Shown here: positions 8,215-16,443 of the stretch, piece by piece
How positions within the stretch are numbered: the stretch's first letter is position 1
How the letters are laid out: each line of letters starts with the position of its first letter
Program-made: the position numbers and the translations under genes
Assembly: GCF_039525805.1 (NCBI RefSeq)
Contig: NZ_BAAAHZ010000012.1
Length of the DNA: 64,000 nt
From: Dietzia natronolimnaea
Lineage (GTDB): Bacteria; Actinomycetota; Actinomycetes; Mycobacteriales; Mycobacteriaceae
Strand: one strand, 5' to 3'
The notes under the pieces: generated by a model
What the model was told of the DNA's origin: nothing
The model's input: the letters and a program-made list of their open reading frames with translations, nothing else
Databases searched by the model: none

Positions 8215-9296
8215 AGGGTCACCACCGATCGGAGGACGGATCCGGACTTCATGGCGCCGAACGCGGCCTCGACCGCGTCCAGACCGATGCGTTCGCTGAC
8301 GAACTTCTCCAGCGGCAGCCGCCCCTGCAGATGCAGGTCGACCAGCATCGGGAAGTCGCGCTCGGGGAGGCAGTCGCCGTACCAGGAGGACTTGAGCGAA
8401 CCCCCGCGGCCGAAGAAGTCGAGAAGCGGCATCTCCAGCCGCATCTCGGGCGTGGGCACGCCCACCAGGACCACCGTGCCCGCGAGGTCACGGGCGTAGA
8501 AGGCCTGCTCGTAGGTCTCGGGTCGACCGACCGCGTCGATCACCACGTCGGCGCCGAAGCCGCCCGTGAGTTCCTGGATGGCGGCCACGGGGTCCGTGCC
8601 GGAGGAGTTGACCACGTCGGTGGCCCCGAACTCGCGCGCCCACTCGAGCTTGGTGTCGTCGAGGTCCACGGCGACGATGGTCGAGGCCCCCGCCAGGCGG
8701 GCACCCACGACCGCGGCGATACCGACGCCGCCGCACCCGATCACGGCGACGGACTGGCCGCGCGTGACGTTGCCCGTGTTGACCGCGGCCCCGAGGCCGG
8801 CCATCACGCCGCAGCCCAGCAGTCCCGCGACGGCCGGATCGGCCGCCGGGTCCACCTTGGTGCACTGCCCCTCGTGGACGAGGGTCTTGTCGATGAACGC
8901 ACCGATACCGAGCGCCGGGCTGAGCTCCGTGCCGTCGGTGAGGGTCATCTTCCTGGACGCGTTGTGCGTGGCGAAGCAGTACTGCTGCTGGCCGCGCTTA
9001 CAGGCCCGGCACTCGCCGCAGACCGCGCGCCAGTTCAGCACCACGAAGTCGCCCTCGGCCACGTGCGTCACCCGGTCACCGACGGTCTCCACGATCCCCG
9101 CGGCCTCGTGACCGAGCAGGAAGGGGTACTCGTCGTTGATGCCGCCGTCGCGGTAGGCCAGATCGGTGTGGCAGACGCCGCACGCCTGCACGCGGACGAC
9201 GACGTCGTTCGGTCCCGGATCGGGGACGACGACGTCGACGAGCTCGACATCCGCACCCTTGGTACGGGCGATGACGCCCCTGACGGTCTGTGACAT
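8211..9296 (-). CDS. mscR: S-(hydroxymethyl)mycothiol dehydrogenase
   Basis: A 361-residue zinc-dependent alcohol dehydrogenase. Catalytic zinc ligands sit in CGVCHTDLAY and GHEAAGIVE. The structural zinc motif is CGECRACKRGQQQYC, and the NAD-binding loop is GCGGVGIAAVVGARLAG. The sequence matches the mycothiol-dependent formaldehyde dehydrogenase/nitrosomycothiol reductase of actinomycetes, which oxidises the spontaneous adduct of formaldehyde with mycothiol and also reduces S-nitrosomycothiol. The ATG at 9296 follows GAGGAGAAACT. The partner metallo-hydrolase overlaps its 3' end, giving a two-gene detoxification unit. Confidence 0.93.
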   Translation of the reverse strand: MSQTVRGVIARTKGADVELVDVVVPDPGPNDVVVRVQACGVCHTDLAYRDGGINDEYPFLLGHEAAGIVETVGDRVTHVAEGDFVVLNWRAVCGECRACKRGQQQYCFATHNASRKMTLTDGTELSPALGIGAFIDKTLVHEGQCTKVDPAADPAVAGLLGCGVMAGLGAAVNTGNVTRGQSVAVIGCGGVGIAAVVGARLAGASTIVAVDLDDTKLEWAREFGATDVVNSSGTDPVAAIQELTGGFGADVVIDAVGRPETYEQAFYARDLAGTVVLVGVPTPEMRLEMPLLDFFGRGGSLKSSWYGDCLPERDFPMLVDLHLQGRLPLEKFVSERIGLDAVEAAFGAMKSGSVLRSVVTL

Positions 9297-9413
9297 ACCC
9301 AGTTTCTCCTCGAGGTCGGTTCGGCTCGGGGCCGGATCAGGCGGAGCCCCGGCCCGGACCCCGTCCACCCTGCCACATATGCAGGACCGGCCATTCGTCT
9401 GCACGCGAAACGA

Positions 9414-9450
9414 CCGGAGCCCCGGACACCTGTGGTGTCCGGGGCTCCGG
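9414..9450 (-). terminator. strong hairpin terminator after the M23 peptidase gene
   Basis: A perfect 17-bp stem (CCGGAGCCCCGGACACC at 9414-9430 pairing with 9434-9450) closes a 3-base loop. It lies 30 bp past the M23 peptidase stop codon on the minus strand and is followed there by TCGTTTCG, a weak U tract. Confidence 0.8.
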
Positions 9451-9480
9451 CGGGTCGAGCGGTCTGCTCGAGGGGTCCGA

Positions 9481-10203
9481 TCAGACGGCGACGCCGTTGG
9501 CACGCAGCCACGGCACGGGGTCGATCCACTGGCCGGCGGGGTTGCGCACGCCGAAGTGCAGGTGCGGGCCGGTCGAGTACCCGCGGTTGCCCACGGTGCC
9601 GATGACCTGACCGGCGTGGACGCGCTGGCCCACCGAGACGTAGTTCTGGTCGTTGTGGCCGTACTCGAGCAGGTACCCGTCGTCGGTCTGGATGCGGATC
9701 CACAGTCCGTAGCCCGAGGCCGGGCCGGCGGCGACGACCGTGCCGGACTTGGCGGCGAACATCGGCGTACCGATCGGGGCACCGAAGTCGGTGCCGTTGT
9801 GGAAGGTCCCCCAGCGCGGACCGAAGCCCGAGGTGATGGGGCCGAAGGTCGGGGCGTGGGCACCGCCGACGGCGGCGGACGGCGAACCGAGCGAACCGAA
9901 CATCGCGGGATCGATGGCGTACTCCCGCAGCTGCGCCTCGTTCAGGCCGATGCCCTGCGCGAACTCCTGGGCCATCTGGCCGAGCTGGTTGACGTCGATG
10001 TCGGCGGACTGGGCGGACGCGGCGGGGGCCGCGGCCATCGCGACGCCACCGGTGAGAGCGGCACCGGCGACGGCGCCGGCGACGATGCGGCCCATGCCGC
10101 TCGCGGAACGGGCGGCACGGTGGCGGCCGGCGGTCGCGCCGGAGCCGGCCACACCGAGTCGATCGGCGAGCTCGGTGAAGGTGATTCGAGTGGCGTCGGA
10201 CAT
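9481..10203 (-). CDS. secreted M23 family (LytM-type) peptidoglycan endopeptidase
   Basis: A 240-residue exported protein. After a basic N-terminus of about 40 residues, a hydrophobic segment (IVAGAVAGAALTGGVAMAAAPAASA) ends in a likely signal-peptidase site. The C-terminal half is an M23 domain with the zinc ligands HNGTDFGAP (H and D) and GPHLHFGV (HxH), plus the catalytic-site H in YGHNDQN. Such enzymes cut peptide cross-links in the cell wall. The start ATG at 10203 was preferred to 10272 because SDATRITFTELAD begins the conserved protein. The signal sequence lies unusually deep in the protein. Confidence 0.9.
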   Translation of the reverse strand: MSDATRITFTELADRLGVAGSGATAGRHRAARSASGMGRIVAGAVAGAALTGGVAMAAAPAASAQSADIDVNQLGQMAQEFAQGIGLNEAQLREYAIDPAMFGSLGSPSAAVGGAHAPTFGPITSGFGPRWGTFHNGTDFGAPIGTPMFAAKSGTVVAAGPASGYGLWIRIQTDDGYLLEYGHNDQNYVSVGQRVHAGQVIGTVGNRGYSTGPHLHFGVRNPAGQWIDPVPWLRANGVAV

Positions 10204-10324
10204 CAGGGGAAACCTCGGAGTTCGGTGCGTTGGCGAAGCGGCGGGCCGACCGGCTTCCCCGGTGGCCTCCAAAAAGGTAACAGATGTATCTCGGCCCTGT
10301 CACGTCAAAAGCACGAATAGATAC

Positions 10325-10357
10325 AAAAGCGCCGGTGAGCGGGTGCTCACCGGCGCT
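10325..10357 (-). terminator. intrinsic terminator of pyk (end of the his-trp-pyk transcript)
   Basis: A perfect 13-bp stem (AGCGCCGGTGAGC at 10328-10340 pairing with 10345-10357) with a 4-base loop is followed by TTTTG on the minus strand. It starts 23 bp after the pyruvate kinase stop. Confidence 0.88.
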
Positions 10358-10380
10358 ACCGAGTTGTTACCCGAAGGTGA

Positions 10381-11808
10381 TCAGTGGTCCGCCTCGCCCA
10401 TCCTGTGCACGAGGATGAAGTTGGTCGACCCCTCGACGCCCGGCACGTTGCCCGCGACGATCACGATGAGATCGTCCTCGTTGTACCCCTCGAGGGGGAG
10501 CAACAGTTCGTCGGTCACCTTGACGAGCTCCGCCGTCTCGTGGACCCGGTCGGTCAGGAACGTCTCGGTTCCCCACGTGAGAGCCAACTGGCTCCGGATG
10601 CGCGGATCGCCGGTGATGGCGATGAGGGGCAGGTGGCTGTGCAGGCGGGCGAGCCGGCGGACGGTGTCCCCGGTCGAGGTCACCGCGACGAGCGCCTTGG
10701 CGCCCAGCCGCTCCCCGATCTCGCGGGCCGAGTAGGAGATGACCCCACGCTTGGTCCTCGGGATGTGGACGAGGTCCGGCGCGGCGGTGGAGTCGGCCTC
10801 GACCGCGAGGGCGATGGACGACATGGTCCGCACCGCGTCGATGGGGTACTTGCCGACGGAGGTCTCACCCGAGAGCATCACGGCGTCGGCCCCGTCGAGC
10901 ACGGCGTTGGCGACGTCGGACGCCTCCGCCCGGGTGGGCCGCGAGTTGGTGATCATGGACTCGAGCATCTGGGTCGCCACGATGACCGGCTTGGCGTTCT
11001 CCCGCGCGATCTGGATCGCCCGCTTCTGGACCAGCGGCACGTCCTGCAGGGGAAGCTCCACGCCCAGGTCGCCGCGGGCGACCATGATCGCGTCGAAGGC
11101 CAGGACGATGGACTCGAGGTTCTTGACCGCCTCGGGCTTCTCGAGCTTGGCGATCACCGGGACGTGCACCCCGACCTCGTCCATGATCTCGTGCACCAGG
11201 TCGACGTCCGCCGGCGACCGGACGAAGGACAGGGCGATGAAGTCGACACCCAGCGCGAGGGCGAAGCGCAGATCGGCGATGTCCTTCTCGCTCAGCGCCG
11301 GAACCGAGACGTTCATCCCCGGGAGGGACACGCCCTTGTTGTTGGAGACCGTGCCCCCCTCGGTGACCACGCAGTGGACGTCGTCGCCCTCGACCCGCTG
11401 GACGGTCAGGCCGATGTTGCCGTCATCCACGAGCAGCCGGTCGCCGGGTCGGGCGTCGGTCGCCAGCCCCTTGTAGGTCGTGGAGACCCGGTCCTTGGTG
11501 CCCTCCACGTCCGCGACGGTGATGGCGACCTCGTCGCCCTCCGCCCACTCGTGGCGGCCCTCGAGGAAGCGGCCGAGCCGGATCTTGGGGCCCTGGAGGT
11601 CCGCGAGCACACCGACGGCGTGCCCCGACTCGTCGGAGGCCTTGCGGACCCAGCGGTAATTGGCCTCGTGGTCGGCATGGTCTCCGTGACTGAAGTTGAG
11701 CCGGGCGACGTTCATCCCGGCATCGACGAGTTCACGGATGCCGGCCTCCGACGCGACGGCGGGACCCAGGGTGCAGACGATCTTGGTACGACGGTTCACC
11801 CGTACCAA
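10381..11808 (-). CDS. pyk: pyruvate kinase
   Basis: A 475-residue glycolytic enzyme that transfers phosphate from phosphoenolpyruvate to ADP. The N-terminus RRTKIVCTLGPA, the substrate and metal site MVARGDLGVELP, and the active-site stretch IVATQMLESMITNSRPTRAEASDVANAVLDGADAVMLSGET (split between A and B/A domains) are diagnostic. The C-terminal domain begins near TKRGVISYSAREIGERLGAKALVAVT. The start is probably the TTG at 11808, six bases after GAGGGG; a GTG three codons downstream is the alternative. It follows lgt by 37 bp and ends at a strong terminator. Confidence 0.95.
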   Translation of the reverse strand: MVRVNRRTKIVCTLGPAVASEAGIRELVDAGMNVARLNFSHGDHADHEANYRWVRKASDESGHAVGVLADLQGPKIRLGRFLEGRHEWAEGDEVAITVADVEGTKDRVSTTYKGLATDARPGDRLLVDDGNIGLTVQRVEGDDVHCVVTEGGTVSNNKGVSLPGMNVSVPALSEKDIADLRFALALGVDFIALSFVRSPADVDLVHEIMDEVGVHVPVIAKLEKPEAVKNLESIVLAFDAIMVARGDLGVELPLQDVPLVQKRAIQIARENAKPVIVATQMLESMITNSRPTRAEASDVANAVLDGADAVMLSGETSVGKYPIDAVRTMSSIALAVEADSTAAPDLVHIPRTKRGVISYSAREIGERLGAKALVAVTSTGDTVRRLARLHSHLPLIAITGDPRIRSQLALTWGTETFLTDRVHETAELVKVTDELLLPLEGYNEDDLIVIVAGNVPGVEGSTNFILVHRMGEADH

Positions 11809-11845
11809 TCTAGTCCCCTCACCGGGATGACCGGTTAACGCAACG

Positions 11846-12739
11846 TCAACGACCGGCCAACGGGGGTGCGTCCTCCGGGGACCCGCCGGTCAGGTCCTCG
11901 GGGGCACGCAGGTCCGACGGGTCCTCGCGGCCCCGGCGTGCCCGCCACACGTAGGTCAGTGCGGCCACCATGACGACGACCGAGACGACCGTGTTGATCC
12001 GCAACCCGAGGATCTCGGTCGCCGCATCCGCGCGGAGCAACTCCACCCAGAACCGCCCGAAGCAGTACAGGGCCACGTAGAGGGCGAAGAGCCGTCCGTG
12101 TCCGAGGCGGAACCTGCGATCGATCACCACCAGCGCCACGGCCACCAGGACGTTCCAGAGCAACTCGTAGAGGAACGTGGGGTGCACGGTCGCGAGCACC
12201 TGCCCGGTGGAGCGACCGATGGTCTCGGAGTACCCGTAGGTCTCGTCGTAGCGCTGGTAGATCTCCAGCGCCCAGGGCACGTCCGTCTCGCGACCGTAGA
12301 GCTCCTGGTTGAAGTAGTTCCCCAGGCGCCCGATCCCCTGTGCCAGGACGATGCCCGGGGCGACCGCGTCGCCGAACGCACCGATCGCCCGGATGCCCTG
12401 CTGGCGCAGGCCGATGTAGGCGCCGACCGCGCCCAGCGCGACGGCGCCCCAGATCCCCAGACCGCCGTCCCAGATCTTCAGCGCGTCGACCGGGTTCCTG
12501 CCCTCCCCGAAGTAGCGGTACCAGTCGGTGGCCACGTGGTAGAGGCGACCACCCACGAGACCGAAGGGGACGGCCCACAGCGCGGTGTCGAGCACGACCC
12601 CCTCGCGCCCGCCACGGGCGACCCATCGCTTCTCACCCCACCAGATGGCCACGACGATGCCGAGGATGATCCACAGTGCGTAGGCGCGCAGCGGGAACGG
12701 CCCGAGCTCCCAGACCCCCTGGGGCGGGCTCGGGATCAC
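11846..12739 (-). CDS. lgt: phosphatidylglycerol-prolipoprotein diacylglyceryl transferase
   Basis: A 297-residue polytopic membrane enzyme. It moves a diacylglyceryl group from phosphatidylglycerol to the lipobox cysteine of prolipoproteins, the first step of lipoprotein maturation. The Lgt signature is clear: FGLVGGRLYHVATDW in the second helix, then AQGIGRLGNYFNQELYG with the essential Arg/Asn residues, and TFLYELLWN. The GTG start overlaps the trpA stop by 4 bp, as in mycobacteria where lgt follows trpA. The C-terminal 30 residues are a hydrophilic tail rich in Asp, Glu and Pro. Confidence 0.95.
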   Translation of the reverse strand: MIPSPPQGVWELGPFPLRAYALWIILGIVVAIWWGEKRWVARGGREGVVLDTALWAVPFGLVGGRLYHVATDWYRYFGEGRNPVDALKIWDGGLGIWGAVALGAVGAYIGLRQQGIRAIGAFGDAVAPGIVLAQGIGRLGNYFNQELYGRETDVPWALEIYQRYDETYGYSETIGRSTGQVLATVHPTFLYELLWNVLVAVALVVIDRRFRLGHGRLFALYVALYCFGRFWVELLRADAATEILGLRINTVVSVVVMVAALTYVWRARRGREDPSDLRAPEDLTGGSPEDAPPLAGR

Positions 12740-13527
12740 GAGCCCGCCCCCGGCCGACGCACGCCCGCGGCGAGTTCGGCCGTCAGCCGGGCGAGGGCCT
12801 GGCCCCCCTCGGTGGCCGCGGTGATGAGGGCGGACCCCACGATGACGCCGTCCGCATAGGAGGCGATCTCCGCGGCCTGGTCACCGTTGCGCACCCCGAG
12901 TCCGACGCCGCACGCGAGGTCCGAGTGTTCACGGACCCGTGCGGTGAGCGTGCGAGGTGCGTCGGAGACCACGTCCCTCGCTCCGGTCACACCCATGACC
13001 GCCTGGATGTAGACGAAACCGCTCGTATGGGACAGCGTCATGGCCAGCCGTTCGGGCGTCGACGACGGCGCGACCAGGAACACCCGGTCGATCCCGTGTG
13101 CGTCCGTGGCGGCGATCCAGTCCTCCGCCTCGTCAGGGATGAGGTCCGGTGTGATGACCCCGGTCCCGCCTGCGGCCGCGAGGTCCTCCGCGAACCGGTC
13201 GACGCCGTACTGGAGGATCGGGTTCCAGTAGCTCATGACGACCGGGACCGCGCCGGCCTCGGCGACGGCCCGGATCACGGCGAAGGTGTCACGGATCCGG
13301 AAGCCGGCCTGCAGCGCCACGTCCGCGGCCGCCTGGATGGTGGGACCGTCCATCATGGGATCCGAGTACGGGATACCCACCTCGATGACGTCGCACCCGC
13401 CCGCGACCATCGTCCGCACGGCCTCGATCGACCCCTCGACCGTCGGGTACCCCGCCGGGTAGTAGCCGATGAGGGCGGCCCGGTTCTCGGCACGGCACCG
13501 CTCGAAGACCTCGCTCAGAACGCTCAT
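12736..13527 (-). CDS. trpA: tryptophan synthase alpha subunit
   Basis: A 263-residue TIM-barrel protein that splits indole-3-glycerol phosphate to indole and glyceraldehyde 3-phosphate. The motif VIEVGIPYSDPMMDGPTIQ contains the catalytic Glu (VIEVG) and Asp (YSDP). Phosphate binding is seen in the later glycine-rich loops (ACGVGLGVRNGDQA; GVIVGSAL). The ATG at 13527 overlaps the trpB stop (ATGA), so translation is coupled. It forms the alpha2beta2 complex with TrpB. Confidence 0.96.
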   Translation of the reverse strand: MSVLSEVFERCRAENRAALIGYYPAGYPTVEGSIEAVRTMVAGGCDVIEVGIPYSDPMMDGPTIQAAADVALQAGFRIRDTFAVIRAVAEAGAVPVVMSYWNPILQYGVDRFAEDLAAAGGTGVITPDLIPDEAEDWIAATDAHGIDRVFLVAPSSTPERLAMTLSHTSGFVYIQAVMGVTGARDVVSDAPRTLTARVREHSDLACGVGLGVRNGDQAAEIASYADGVIVGSALITAATEGGQALARLTAELAAGVRRPGAGS

Positions 13528-14852
13528 CCCTCGACTCCCCCGTCCGCGTAGTCGCCCTCGCCGTCGTCGGCACCCCGGCTCGAGTCCACCCCGGCCTCGG
13601 GCGGGGTCCCCCCGCCCAACAGACCGAACCACCGGGCGGCGGTATCGACGTCCTTGTCACCGCGACCCGAGACGTTGACCAGGATCAGGTCGACGCCCTC
13701 GGCGGCGAGCTGCGCCGCTCCGGCGATCGCGTGGGCGGACTCGATCGCGGGGATGATCCCCTCGGTGCGGCACAGCTGGGCGAACGCGTCCATCGCCTGG
13801 GTGTCGGTCACCGGCCGGTACTCGGCGCGACCGATGTCGGACAGGTACGAGTGCTCGGGCCCGACGCCCGGGTAGTCCAGTCCCGCCGAGATCGAGTGCG
13901 ACTCGATGGTCTGGCCGTCCTCGTCCTGCATGAGGTGCGCGTACGAGCCCTGGAAGACGCCCGGCCTCCCGGCGTTCACGGTCGCGGCGGTGCGACCGGA
14001 CGCCACGCCGTCGCCGCCCGCCTCGCAGCCCACCAGGCGGACCGAGGAGTCATCGATGAACGGGTGGAACAACCCGATCGCGTTGGACCCACCGCCCACG
14101 CACGCCACGGCGGCATCGGGCAGGCGCCCGATCCGCTCCAGGATCTGGGCGCGCGCCTCGGTGCCCACGACCCGCTGGAAGTCGCGGACCATCGCGGGGA
14201 ACGGGTGCGGGCCGGCGGCGGTGCCGAACGCGTAGTAGGTGTCGTCCGCCCGGGAGACCCAGTCCCGCATCGCCTCGTTGATCGCGTCCTTGAGGGTCGC
14301 GGAACCGACCTCCACGGCCTCGACCTCCGCGCCGAGCAGACGCATCCGCGCGACGTTCAGCGCCTGACGACGGACGTCCACCGCACCCATGTAGATCTTG
14401 CACTCCAGCCCGAGCAGGGCGCAGGCGGTGGCGGAGGCGACGCCGTGCTGGCCGGCCCCGGTCTCGGCGATGACCCGCTTCTTGCCCATGCGGTGCGCGA
14501 GGAGCACCTGGCCGAGGACGTTGTTGATCTTGTGCGATCCGGTGTGGTTGAGGTCCTCGCGCTTGAGGAAGACACGGGCGCCGATCTCGGCCCCGAAACG
14601 CCCCGCCTCGTACAGCGGCGACGGCCGACCCGAGTAGTCGCGCTGGAGACGGTCGAGCTCGTTGAGATAGGCGTCGTCCGCCCGGGCCTTGGCGTAGGCG
14701 TCGGCGACCTCGTCGACGACCGCCATGAGCGCCTCCGGGACGTAGCGGCCGCCGAACGCTCCCCAGTGGCCTCGCTGGTCGGGCTCGTGTCCGGTCGTCG
14801 TCCGGAGCACGTCTCCCATCGAGGGCAGCGGTGTCAGCTCGTTAGAATTCAC
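13524..14852 (-). CDS. trpB: tryptophan synthase beta subunit
   Basis: A 442-residue PLP enzyme that condenses indole and serine to tryptophan. The cofactor lysine is K108 in LNHTGSHKINN. The phosphate loop is CVGGGSNAIGLF, and substrate contacts are in ETGAGQHGVA. The C-terminal 35 residues (GGTPPEAGVDSSRGADDGEGDYADGG) are a low-complexity acidic tail absent from most TrpB proteins. The start is a GTG very close to a GGGAG sequence. The gap to the upstream trpC is 34 bp. Confidence 0.96.
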   Translation of the reverse strand: MNSNELTPLPSMGDVLRTTTGHEPDQRGHWGAFGGRYVPEALMAVVDEVADAYAKARADDAYLNELDRLQRDYSGRPSPLYEAGRFGAEIGARVFLKREDLNHTGSHKINNVLGQVLLAHRMGKKRVIAETGAGQHGVASATACALLGLECKIYMGAVDVRRQALNVARMRLLGAEVEAVEVGSATLKDAINEAMRDWVSRADDTYYAFGTAAGPHPFPAMVRDFQRVVGTEARAQILERIGRLPDAAVACVGGGSNAIGLFHPFIDDSSVRLVGCEAGGDGVASGRTAATVNAGRPGVFQGSYAHLMQDEDGQTIESHSISAGLDYPGVGPEHSYLSDIGRAEYRPVTDTQAMDAFAQLCRTEGIIPAIESAHAIAGAAQLAAEGVDLILVNVSGRGDKDVDTAARWFGLLGGGTPPEAGVDSSRGADDGEGDYADGGVEG

Positions 14853-14886
14853 GGCTCCCAGTCTGCCGGAAGCGTGCGACGGGGGC

Positions 14887-15699
14887 CTAGCGGGGTCCCT
14901 GCGGGCAGGACGGGTGGGAACCCGCCGTGGCCAGGGCGTTGCACGCCGCGCGCGGGTCGCCCTTGGTCACCAGGCCCTCGCCGACGAGCACCGCGTCCGC
15001 GCCCACGCTGGCGTACGCCAGGAGGTCGGACGCGTCACGGACGCCCGACTCGGCGATCTTGACCACCCCGGACGGCAGGCCGGGAGCGATGCGGGAGAAC
15101 ACGTCGCGGTCGACCTCGAGGGTCTTGAGGTTCCGGGCGTTGACACCGATGACGGTGGCGCCGGCCTCGAGGGCGCGGTCCGCCTCCTCCTCCGTGTGCA
15201 CCTCCACCAGTGCCGTCATCCCGAGCGACTCCGTCCGGTCCAGCAGGGACACCAGCGCGTCCTGCTCCAGAGCGGCCACGATGAGCAGCACGAGGTCCGC
15301 GCCGTGCGCCCGGGCCTCGTGGATCTGGTACGGGCCCACCACGAAATCCTTGCGGAGCACCGGGATGTCGACGGCGCGGCGGACGGCGTCCAGGTCCGCC
15401 AGGCTGCCGTTGAACCGGCGTTCCTCGGTCAGGCAGGAGATGACGCGGGCCCCGCCCTCCTCGTACATCCGGGCCAGCACGGCGGGGTCCGGGATCTCGG
15501 CGAGCGGCCCCTTCGAGGGACTGGCGCGCTTGACCTCGGCGATGACGCCGACCCCGGCACCCCGGAGCGCCTTGAGCGCGTCACGCGGTTCCGGCGCCGA
15601 CCGGGCCGCCTTCTTGACCGCAGTGAGGTCGATGACAGCCTCGCGGGCCGCGACGTCCTCGCGGACCCCGTCGATAATCGAGTCGAGCACGGTACCCAC
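14887..15699 (-). CDS. trpC: indole-3-glycerol phosphate synthase
   Basis: A 270-residue TIM barrel that closes the indole ring from carboxyphenylamino-deoxyribulose phosphate. Diagnostic motifs are VIAEVKRASPSKG (catalytic Lys), IPVLRKDFVVGPYQIHEARAHGAD, TALVEVHTEEEAD, VIGVNARNL and KIAESGV. The GTG at 15699 is chosen because AGGGAGG lies just upstream and the product then aligns with the usual VLDSIIDGV start. The frame stays open to 15750. About 100 bp of non-coding DNA separates it from the preceding membrane protein gene, so an internal promoter or attenuator is possible there. Confidence 0.95.
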   Translation of the reverse strand: MGTVLDSIIDGVREDVAAREAVIDLTAVKKAARSAPEPRDALKALRGAGVGVIAEVKRASPSKGPLAEIPDPAVLARMYEEGGARVISCLTEERRFNGSLADLDAVRRAVDIPVLRKDFVVGPYQIHEARAHGADLVLLIVAALEQDALVSLLDRTESLGMTALVEVHTEEEADRALEAGATVIGVNARNLKTLEVDRDVFSRIAPGLPSGVVKIAESGVRDASDLLAYASVGADAVLVGEGLVTKGDPRAACNALATAGSHPSCPQGPR

Positions 15700-15798
15700 C
15701 GTGACCTCCCTCTGCAGTGTTCGGGCAGGAAGTGTGATCGAGATCAACAATAGAGGCAGCAGGCGGGGTTCCGAGAATCGGGACCCGGTCGGGGATGC

Positions 15799-16443
15799 TC
15801 AGCCCGTGGGATCGCGCCCGTCGTCGAGTTCCTGCCACAGGTCACGACCGGTGTCCCCGGTGTCCTCCCCGGCCTCCGGGTCACCGCGGCGCGCCCCGGG
15901 GGTCACATAGCGATCATCCCGCTGAACCCTCCGGGTCGGCCAGATCATGGGGACGGCTCCCGCGGCGACGAGGGCCAGCGCTCCTGCTCCGGTGAGAACC
16001 GGACCGGCCGACCGGGTCGAGATCTCCGTGATCTCCGACCACTCCGGCACCGCCTGCGCACCGGCCGTCCCCGGGCCCGCGTTGGTGCGGCCGAGCTCCT
16101 CCTCACCCGTCACCGTGGAGTGGACCCGGTCCTGGTCCACTCCGCCGACGGTCGAGAACAGCAGCGCGCCGGTGGCCAGGCCCAGGAGGGCGATGACGGC
16201 CCCGACCACCCGGGCCCCCGTCCCCCGGACCAGCGCCACCGCGGCCACCGCGGCGAGAGCACCCACCGCCAACGGGACGAGCGCCGGCTGCCACTGCGCA
16301 CCCGTCAGGCTGCGCCGGGCCTCACCCGACTGGTCGTTGAACGCGACCACGTCCACCCACACCATCCGGGAGGCGATCCACAACAAGACTGCGCCGAGGA
16401 GCAACAGCACGACGGGGATGCGGAGCCGGGCGTTCTGGGTCAC
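15799..16443 (-). CDS. tryptophan-operon-associated membrane protein (Trp_oprn_chp family)
   Basis: A 214-residue protein with about four membrane helices: IPVVLLLLGAVLLWIASRMVW, PALVPLAVGALAAVAAVALV, VVGAVIALLGLATGALLFS and GPVLTGAGALALVAAGAVPM. A hydrophilic charged tail follows. Position between trpE and trpC and the topology match the actinobacterial family found only next to trp genes (Rv1610-like). Its biochemical role is not known; transport or assembly functions have been guessed. The GTG start overlaps the trpE stop by 4 bp. Confidence 0.85.
   Translation of the reverse strand: MTQNARLRIPVVLLLLGAVLLWIASRMVWVDVVAFNDQSGEARRSLTGAQWQPALVPLAVGALAAVAAVALVRGTGARVVGAVIALLGLATGALLFSTVGGVDQDRVHSTVTGEEELGRTNAGPGTAGAQAVPEWSEITEISTRSAGPVLTGAGALALVAAGAVPMIWPTRRVQRDDRYVTPGARRGDPEAGEDTGDTGRDLWQELDDGRDPTG

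Noticed and set aside
10204..10324. Possible c-di-AMP (ydaO) riboswitch upstream of the M23 peptidase, which often regulates such genes in actinobacteria
   Set aside because: Only about 120 bp is available after the pyk terminator, and I could not match the conserved core; a covariance search with the RF00379 model would decide.
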